Below, in pieces: positions 58,311 to 64,000 of a DNA stretch of 64,000 bases (positions are counted from its first letter, which is position 1; every line of letters starts with the position of its first letter). The translations under genes and the position numbers were made by a program. The DNA is from Fictibacillus phosphorivorans (GTDB lineage: Bacteria; Bacillota; Bacilli; Bacillales; Fictibacillaceae). The DNA lies in NCBI RefSeq assembly GCF_001619875.1, contig NZ_LRFC01000023.1, forward strand, positions 434,001 through 498,000, written 5' to 3'. The notes under the pieces are model-generated. The model saw only the letters and a list, made by a program, of their open reading frames with translations. It had not been told where the DNA came from and searched no databases.

Positions 58311-58556
58311 TTGGAGAAAAAAGTGATACTATACACACAAGAAACGTGCCCTCCATGTTTTGCAGAAAAAGAGTGGCTAAAAGCAAATGACATTCCTTTT
58401 GAAGAACGAGATATACGTAAAAACAAAGCGCATATGCAAGAAGTGATCGACCTAGGTGCTTCTGCTACACCTGTGACCGTTATTGAAACGACGGAAAGCA
58501 AAGAGATCGTTATGGGCTTTCAAGAAGATGAACTTTCTCGACTATTAAAAAAGTAA
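58311..58556 (+). CDS. Glutaredoxin-family thiol protein
   Basis: 81 aa, thioredoxin fold with the redox motif CPPC at residues 13-16 (YTQETCPPCFAEKEWL) and the cis-proline region ATPVTVIE. It resembles YruB-type glutaredoxins. The start is TTG at 58311, 9 nt after GGAGG; the frame is open upstream (two ATGs) but those begin before or inside the ribosome binding site. It is read with recU-ponA but separated by 69 bp. Confidence 0.9.
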   Translation: MEKKVILYTQETCPPCFAEKEWLKANDIPFEERDIRKNKAHMQEVIDLGASATPVTVIETTESKEIVMGFQEDELSRLLKK

Positions 58557-58625
58557 ACATCTAACGGCTATGTGTATCTTTTTCTTAATGCGCATAGCCA
58601 TCTTTCGTTGTAAAGGGGATGAATC

Positions 58626-59231
58626 ATGGGTACTTTCCATTATCCGAACGGTAAGAAAGTGACTTCTATCGTGAAAAAACAATCTTCATCTTCTATTAAA
58701 AAACAAATTTCATACAGCAACAGAGGAATGTCGTTAGAGGATGATATCAATCAAAGCAACGAGTACTATCTTTTAACCAATCAAGCAATCATCCATAAGA
58801 AACCTACTCCGGTTCAGATCGTAAATGTAGAATATCCAAAACGGTCTGCTGCCGTCATTCGTGAAGCGTATTTCAAACTCGCTTCTACGACCGATTATAA
58901 TGGGGTGTATAAAGGAAGATACATTGATTTTGAAGCAAAAGAAACGAAGAATAAAACGAGCTTTCCGTTAAAGAACTTTCACGAGCACCAGCTCATCCAT
59001 ATGCAGCACATCTTAGATCATGGAGGCATCTCGTTTGTTATTCTCCGCTTCTCATCAACAGATGAGAGCTTTTTATTCGACAGCTCTCACCTGATTTCAT
59101 TTTGGAAAGAACAAAGTTTAGGAAGAAAATCTATTCCAAAGGGTGAAATTGAGGAAAAAGGACATTCTATTACTATAGGGTATCAGCCTCGGCTTAATTA
59201 CTTACATGTAGTAGATTCAGTCTACTTTTAA
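58626..59231 (+). CDS. recU: Holliday junction resolvase RecU
   Basis: 201 aa. Metal-dependent endonuclease cleaving four-way junctions in recombination repair and chromosome segregation. Motifs: [17 protein letters not shown], then [40 protein letters not shown] (catalytic D/E-x-K) and [20 protein letters not shown]. Matches the Gram-positive RecU length (about 200). AAAGGGG precedes the ATG. ponA begins 89 bp downstream, the conserved recU-ponA order. Confidence 0.96.
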   Translation: MGTFHYPNGKKVTSIVKKQSSSSIKKQISYSNRGMSLEDDINQSNEYYLLTNQAIIHKKPTPVQIVNVEYPKRSAAVIREAYFKLASTTDYNGVYKGRYIDFEAKETKNKTSFPLKNFHEHQLIHMQHILDHGGISFVILRFSSTDESFLFDSSHLISFWKEQSLGRKSIPKGEIEEKGHSITIGYQPRLNYLHVVDSVYF

Positions 59232-59320
59232 TCATCACCTTCATTGTTCATAAATTGTCAAAAGCCGTCGAATAATTGAACATGTTCATTTTTTTATGAA
59301 GTTGAAAGGTTGGTAAAACT

Positions 59321-61915
59321 ATGTCAAAAGATTACCGAAGCCGTATGGAACGCAGACAATCTAGCGATGGCTCCAAACCGGCTAATAAAACAAAAAAACC
59401 TAGACGCGGACGCAGCTGGAAGAAGACTCTTTTGCTGCTTGCTGTTATTCTAGGAATTCTAGGACTATTAACTGTCGGTGTGATTGCAGCGACTTCACCA
59501 AAATTAGATCCGAAAAAACTTGAGACTCCCGTATCCTCGAAGATTATGGATATGAACGACGAAGAAGCAACACTCGTTGCTGGTGATGAAAAGAGAATTC
59601 GTGTTAAAATCAACGAGATTCCAGTGCACGTGCAAAATGCCTTTATCGCAACAGAAGACGTGCGATTTCGAGAGCATAGTGGAATTGACGTACGACGTAT
59701 CGCAGGCGCAGCTTTTGCTAACGTAACGGAAGGTTTTGGAGCAGAAGGTGCGAGTACAATCTCTCAACAGGTTATTAAAAATACGGTATTAACAAATGAA
59801 AAATCACTTACACGGAAAATACGTGAAGCATATTTATCTGTTCAGTTAGAACAAAAGTATTCTAAAGATCAGATTCTAGAGATGTATCTAAACAAGATCT
59901 TTTTTGGTAATCGGGCATTTGGAATTGCGACAGCATCAAAAGTTTATTTCAACAAGGATGTAGATGAACTAGAAATACAAGAAGCTGCCCTTTTAGCTGG
60001 TCTGCCAAAAGCACCGAGCTACTATAATCCACTTGTTAATCCAAAAGAAGCAGAACATCGACGTAATGTTGTGTTGAATTTAATGGCACAGCATAAGTTC
60101 ATCACAAAAGAAGAAGCAGAAAAAGCTAAGAGCATTCCTGTAAAAGATATGATTGATAAAGGTAGCGTTAATACAGAATCGCGTCCTTATGATGCATATA
60201 TCAAACAGGTTATAGACGATCTAAAAGATATTGAAGGGCTCGAAGAAGCGGACATCTACTCTTCCGGACTCAAAATTTATACAAATTTAGATCCGAAAGC
60301 ACAGCAAACTACCGAAGACGTATTAAAAGCTAAATTAGAAAATGAGAATAAAATCCTGCAATCAGGAGTTGCTTTAGTAGATACGAAGACAGGCGCAATT
60401 CGTGCTGTAGGAAGTGGTCGTGGCGGTGAGTTAAGTAACTATTTCTCTTCTAAGATTAAACGCCAGCCAGGATCTACGATTAAGCCAATTTTAGACTATG
60501 GTCCTGCAATCGAAAATAAAAAGTGGAACACGGGTTATATCTTAAAAGATGAACCAGTTGAACTAAAAGATATCACGATCAACAATTTTAACGATCGTAA
60601 CGTTGGGGATATCTCAATGCGTCAAGCGCTCGTTGAATCAAAGAATACGACAGCGGTTCGTGCTTTCCAAGAAGTTGGACCGGAAGAAGCAACAGATTTT
60701 GCTAACAAGTTAGGATTTGATTTGGATCCTGACACTACGTATCCGTCTTATGCTATTGGTGGTTTTGAAAAAGGTATCTCCCCTCTTACACTTGCTGGTG
60801 CATATACATCATTTGGTAATGGAGGAACCTACTCAAAACCAACAACGATCCGTAAAGTTGAATTCCCGGATGGTCGTGTAATTGAAGTAGATTCTGAACC
60901 GAAAGCCGCCATGAAAGATTACACTGCTTATATGATTACAGATATGCTTAAAGATGTAATGGATCGCGGTACAGGACGAGAAGCTAACGTAAGCGGATTG
61001 AACTTAGCTGGTAAAACAGGTACGACAAACTATTCAAAAGAAGATCGTGATAAATATGGCTTTCCTGAAGGTGCAACAAAAGATGCTTGGATGGCCGGCT
61101 ATACACCAACCTATACTGCAGCGGTATGGACTGGTTACGCAGATATGAAAGAAGGCCTATATCTGAACGACAATGAAGCTGATTACTCAAAACAGATTTT
61201 CCGTGACATTATGAGTCAGCTTGACCATAAGAACACCGATTTCAAGAAGCCTAAATCTGTCATTGAAGTAGCGATGGAAAAAGGAACAGGCAAACGAGCT
61301 GGTGAGTTCACGCCTAGTTCTGAAAAAATCATTGAGCTATTCGTTAAAGGAACAAACCTTCCTGGTGTGAGTGATAAGTTTGAAAAGCCATCAACGATTG
61401 AAGGTTTAGAAGCGAAGTACAACGAAAAGAAAAATGAGATCGAAGTTAAATGGAACTACGAAAAGAAAAAAGGTGTAACCTTTAAAGTTCTAGCGAGCTA
61501 TAACGACGGACCGATGCAGGAACGTGCAACGATTAACGATACGAAATTTGTTGTTCCATCCCCTGCCCCAGGTAAATATTCGTTCCAAGTCATAGCAGTC
61601 GACAGCGAAACTAACACGCAAAGTGAACCTGCGGAAACATCTATTACGATAGAAGCACCTGAAGGAGAAGGTCCACCTCCTGGCGAGGGTGAACCAGGTA
61701 CTCCTCCAGGGCAAGAACCTGGCACACAGCCGCCTGGTCAAGGTGAGCCTGGCACTCCTCCTCCTAGTGAGGGTGAACCAGGTACTCCTCCTGGACAAGA
61801 GCCTGGCACACAGCCGCCTGGTCAAGGTGAACCTGGCACTCCTCCTCCAGGGCAAGATGGAGGCAGGGAACAAGGTGGAAACACAGGAGGACTACTCCCT
61901 CAATTCAACCAATAA
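59321..61915 (+). CDS. ponA: Penicillin-binding protein 1A/1B (class A)
   Basis: 864-aa bifunctional peptidoglycan synthase. Cytoplasmic basic tail (1-34), one transmembrane helix (35-57), glycosyltransferase domain with EDVRFREHSGID (112-123) and GASTISQQ (143-150), transpeptidase with SxxK (S385, in GSTIKP), SKN near 448 and KTGTT near 568. A fibronectin-type-III-like module (about 700-775) and a Pro/Gly-rich C-terminal tail with repeated units follow. It converges on the YaaH gene with a terminator between. The start lies in the conserved recU-ponA arrangement. Confidence 0.97.
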   Translation: MSKDYRSRMERRQSSDGSKPANKTKKPRRGRSWKKTLLLLAVILGILGLLTVGVIAATSPKLDPKKLETPVSSKIMDMNDEEATLVAGDEKRIRVKINEIPVHVQNAFIATEDVRFREHSGIDVRRIAGAAFANVTEGFGAEGASTISQQVIKNTVLTNEKSLTRKIREAYLSVQLEQKYSKDQILEMYLNKIFFGNRAFGIATASKVYFNKDVDELEIQEAALLAGLPKAPSYYNPLVNPKEAEHRRNVVLNLMAQHKFITKEEAEKAKSIPVKDMIDKGSVNTESRPYDAYIKQVIDDLKDIEGLEEADIYSSGLKIYTNLDPKAQQTTEDVLKAKLENENKILQSGVALVDTKTGAIRAVGSGRGGELSNYFSSKIKRQPGSTIKPILDYGPAIENKKWNTGYILKDEPVELKDITINNFNDRNVGDISMRQALVESKNTTAVRAFQEVGPEEATDFANKLGFDLDPDTTYPSYAIGGFEKGISPLTLAGAYTSFGNGGTYSKPTTIRKVEFPDGRVIEVDSEPKAAMKDYTAYMITDMLKDVMDRGTGREANVSGLNLAGKTGTTNYSKEDRDKYGFPEGATKDAWMAGYTPTYTAAVWTGYADMKEGLYLNDNEADYSKQIFRDIMSQLDHKNTDFKKPKSVIEVAMEKGTGKRAGEFTPSSEKIIELFVKGTNLPGVSDKFEKPSTIEGLEAKYNEKKNEIEVKWNYEKKKGVTFKVLASYNDGPMQERATINDTKFVVPSPAPGKYSFQVIAVDSETNTQSEPAETSITIEAPEGEGPPPGEGEPGTPPGQEPGTQPPGQGEPGTPPPSEGEPGTPPGQEPGTQPPGQGEPGTPPPGQDGGREQGGNTGGLLPQFNQ
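61685..61852 (+). repeat. Two 84-bp tandem repeats in the 3' end of ponA
   Basis: Copies at 61685-61768 and 61769-61852 encode a 28-aa unit based on GEPGTPPGQEPGTQPPGQ then GEPGTPPPSE-like text. They are nearly identical, so the tail can expand or contract by slippage or recombination. Confidence 0.85.
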
Positions 61916-61922
61916 AACATGT

Positions 61923-61958
61923 AAAAAACCGTCAGCCTATTAAGCTGACGGTTTTTTT
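61923..61958. terminator. Bidirectional terminator between ponA and yaaH-like gene
   Basis: AAAAAACCGTCAGC/GCTGACGGTTTTTT with a 7-nt loop. Confidence 0.9.
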
Positions 61959-61980
61959 GTTTGTCTTTGGAACAGAGAGC

Positions 61981-63243
61981 TCACTTGATATTATAACGGT
62001 CGATTAAATAATTCCAAAAAACAGGATAGCCGAATGAAAGATTCCAAAAACTTACCCCTGCAAAGTTGTACTGATCTACAACATCAAACTTTGCTTTCAT
62101 ACTCCTCAAATCCTCAAACCAAACAACATGCTCTTTTTTATCTTTGTCCCAATACCGAAAAAACGGTGCTTCATCTTTTCTGCTGTACTTGATTGCCGCT
62201 TTCCGTTTTCCGGCAAGCTGTGTCGCTTGAACAGGATTTAGAGCTTTTGCAAACTCCCCGCCTGGTTTAAAGGGAAGTTTCCAGTCATACCCGTATAAAT
62301 TGATTCCCATCAAAATTTTTCTTGGATCGATCTCACTAACCGCATAATCTAGCACTTTTTTCACAGAAGGAAGTGGACTAACAGCCATCGGCGGACCGCC
62401 GCTATATCCCCATTCGTAAGTCATGAGAATCACGTAATCTACGATCTCACCGTGTGCTTTATAATCATGTGATTCATACCATTCTCCTTGCTGAGTGGCA
62501 GAAATCTTTGGTGCTACCGCTGTCATCACGATATAGTTTTCCTGGTGCATCCTCTCTGTCAATGTTCTTAAAAACTGATTATAAGCTTCTTTGTTCTGCT
62601 TTCCGAGAAACTCAAAATCAACAGAGATTCCTTCATAGCCCTTTTGTTTCATAATCCTAATTGATTCATTGATCACTTTGTTCGTGATCTCTTTATTCGT
62701 CAGAATCGCTGTACCAACTTCTTCACTGAACTCTCCGTCTTTAATGTTTGTAATTGCCATGATTGGCTTGACGTTACGATTTTTTGCATCCTTTATAAAG
62801 GCCTGATCGTTAAGGGGTTTAAATTCACCTTTTTCGTTTACTTCGTAGCTGAAGATTGTCACATAACTTAATCCTTTAGCAGCTGCATCAAAATTCGCCT
62901 GAGCTTTTGGCACAGGTTCTGCAAAGGCATTCGTCGTGATTGTCCTTTTACTGCGCTGTGGAACATTTAATTGCGTTCCTGCCTTTAAGGTCGCATCTGA
63001 TATCCCAGGATTCGCCTGCTGAAGCTGTGCGACCGATACCCCGATTCTTTTGCCGATCTCTTCTAGCGAATCTCCAGGCTGTACGGTATATGAAAATGGG
63101 GTTGGTATAAAAAGTGTCTGACCCACCGAAAGTACATCTTTCTCTGTAAGTCTATTTACAGCGGCTAGTTCTTGCCATGGGAGTTTATAATATTGTGACA
63201 GTTTCCAAAGAGAATCCCCTCTTTTCACCACATGAATCTGCAT
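61981..63243 (-). CDS. Spore cortex lytic enzyme YaaH-like (LysM-LysM-GH18)
   Basis: 420 aa. Two N-terminal LysM repeats (about 2-46 and 50-94: HVVKRGDSLWKLSQYYKLPW and YTVQPGDSLEEIGKRIGVSV) precede a glycoside hydrolase 18 barrel (about 120-420) with the catalytic DFE in YEGISVDFEFLG (about residue 215), MTYEWGYSGGPP and a C-terminal FWNLSFGYP. This is the YaaH/SleL layout, an N-acetylglucosaminidase of spore cortex. AGGAGGGG lies before the ATG. No Sec signal, as usual for mother-cell spore proteins. Confidence 0.93.
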   Translation of the reverse strand: MQIHVVKRGDSLWKLSQYYKLPWQELAAVNRLTEKDVLSVGQTLFIPTPFSYTVQPGDSLEEIGKRIGVSVAQLQQANPGISDATLKAGTQLNVPQRSKRTITTNAFAEPVPKAQANFDAAAKGLSYVTIFSYEVNEKGEFKPLNDQAFIKDAKNRNVKPIMAITNIKDGEFSEEVGTAILTNKEITNKVINESIRIMKQKGYEGISVDFEFLGKQNKEAYNQFLRTLTERMHQENYIVMTAVAPKISATQQGEWYESHDYKAHGEIVDYVILMTYEWGYSGGPPMAVSPLPSVKKVLDYAVSEIDPRKILMGINLYGYDWKLPFKPGGEFAKALNPVQATQLAGKRKAAIKYSRKDEAPFFRYWDKDKKEHVVWFEDLRSMKAKFDVVDQYNFAGVSFWNLSFGYPVFWNYLIDRYNIK

Positions 63244-63298
63244 GATACCCCTCCTAAAAACGTCTCATGTCATCATCATATGTCCTAAAGCCTTGTCC

Positions 63299-63652
63299 TT
63301 ATGTACTACGTCTTAAAAGTATGACACTTTTCTTTTCCCATTCAGAAAATAACTCACTAAGCTGAATAAACGATTGATAGTGATCGGGGTGCTCTTCAAT
63401 AAACCTTAGTCGTTCTGCCGCATTTACCGGAAGATGCTTCAACTCCTTGATAACATCTTTCCACTCTATCCATTCTTGCTCCGTTGCATCCCTTCCATTA
63501 CAGACAAAAAGCGCCTGTAAAAAACGGTTCAAGAAATACACCATCGGTTCTTTCGCACGTTTTTTGTCTCGATTTTTAAAGTTCTGCGCTATCCCCTCTG
63601 AATTCTCTTTCCATTCTAAAAATATCTTATCTGCCATTTCTTTCTGATTCAT
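63299..63652 (-). CDS. ypoC: YpoC-like protein
   Basis: 117 aa, soluble, helical. It starts MNQKEMADKIFLEWKENSEG and contains PMVYFLNRFLQALFVCNGRD, the pattern that I associate with YpoC. Function unknown. The ATG at 63652 has GGGGG upstream; ten in-frame codons before it are discounted. It lies between nth and the ponA locus as in B. subtilis, although a terminator after nth suggests that it is not strictly in the nth operon. Confidence 0.8.
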   Translation of the reverse strand: MNQKEMADKIFLEWKENSEGIAQNFKNRDKKRAKEPMVYFLNRFLQALFVCNGRDATEQEWIEWKDVIKELKHLPVNAAERLRFIEEHPDHYQSFIQLSELFSEWEKKSVILLRRST

Positions 63653-63783
63653 CTTAACGCCCCCACATTTATCTGCGTACAAAAAAGAGTTTATCCACAG
63701 ATAATCTCTTATCTAAACCTATTCTAACTCTTTAAAAGAGGGTATTCCAAGTAGCTTGGCCAACTATTTCCATCTCATAAGTA

Positions 63784-63822
63784 AAAAAGACTCGAAAATG
63801 ACGTTACGTCAATTCCGAGTCA
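63784..63822 (-). terminator. Terminator of nth
   Basis: GACTCGGAATTGACG-TAA-CGTCATTTTCGAGTC forms a nearly perfect hairpin overlapping the nth stop codon, followed by six Ts on the minus strand. Confidence 0.88.
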
Positions 63823-64000
63823 ATTTTTTCTTTTCTTTTTGGTTCATTCTTTTTTTGCCTTCACGGCAGATTGAAAGTAGCGGACATTCTGGACAGTTCG
63901 GGTTTTGAGCTTTGCAATGATATCTACCAAAAAAGATTAAACGGTGATGTGTAGCTCCCCAAAGCGTTTTTGGAATCTTCTTCATAAGTGTTTCTTCTAC
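63809..64000 (-). CDS. nth: Endonuclease III, C-terminal end
   Basis: Last 63 codons of Nth, running off the right edge. The Fe-S cluster motif C-x6-C-x2-C-x5-C is complete (CKAQNPNCPECPLLSIC), preceded by HHRLIFFGRYH. Nth excises oxidised pyrimidines. The lysine-rich tail ends just after. Matches the expected order nth-ypoC-ponA. Confidence 0.95.
   Translation of the reverse strand, partial: VEETLMKKIPKTLWGATHHRLIFFGRYHCKAQNPNCPECPLLSICREGKKRMNQKEKKKLTRN

Overview
The window looks like chromosomal DNA of a low-GC, endospore-forming Bacillaceae bacterium (Bacillus/Fictibacillus-like; the genus is inference). The evidence is a B-type RNase P RNA gene in a gpsB-rnpB-ypsC order, an alpha/beta SASP gene with a sigma-G-type promoter, a RacA-like protein, a YaaH-like spore cortex enzyme, the nth-ypoC/ponA-recU-yppC block and strong AGGAGG ribosome binding sites, often with TTG starts.

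Layout. 1-6.5 kb: sulfur assimilation. A leftward operon (yezD-like, cysH, sat, cysC, nitrite/sulfite reductase) starts from a SAM (S-box) riboswitch. It diverges from a TSUP anion transporter, and a second S-box precedes metY. 6.5-20.7 kb: polysaccharide deacetylase, a gluconate operon (gntR-gntK-gntP) with operator and cre-like site, P1 peptidase, LVIVD secreted protein, LysE exporter, DUF421 protein, msrA, a squalene-hopene-type cyclase, cysteine dioxygenase, a GntR/FCD regulator and a YitT protein.

20.77-26.08 kb: a decayed, AT-rich integrated element. It is bounded by 24-bp tRNA-derived direct repeats and, about 110 bp inside each, paired TGTCCCC sites that look like integrase arm sites. 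It carries an orphan terminase-small-subunit-like gene, broken genes, a possible integrase tail, a solitary HsdR-N (PD-(D/E)XK) protein and membrane proteins. This is the main accessory region and the best place for an undescribed system.

26-64 kb: core genes, mostly leftward: EcsC, a PfpI/YfkM-like protein, a DUF457 protein, parE-parC, a CoA-binding protein, an M32 carboxypeptidase, ypsC, rnpB, gpsB, ypsA, the mrfAB (yprAB) DNA repair pair, an Fpg-type glycosylase, kynA, an ArsR-SRPBCC pair, SASP, a PAP2 phosphatase, trhO, an ankyrin protein, a LysM-CAP protein, a molybdopterin oxidoreductase, a TerC exporter, a DEAD-box helicase, yppE, racA, yppC, a glutaredoxin, recU-ponA, yaaH, ypoC and the 3' end of nth.

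The most unusual signal outside genes is a set of three intergenic arrays (28.28, 35.63 and 47.24 kb) of degenerate repeats that keep a 21-bp period with only 1-bp slips in the first. Each lies just past the 3' end of a leftward gene. LexA-like boxes lie in the promoter regions of mrfA and parE, and a second terminator splits the S-box-controlled cys operon after its first small gene.
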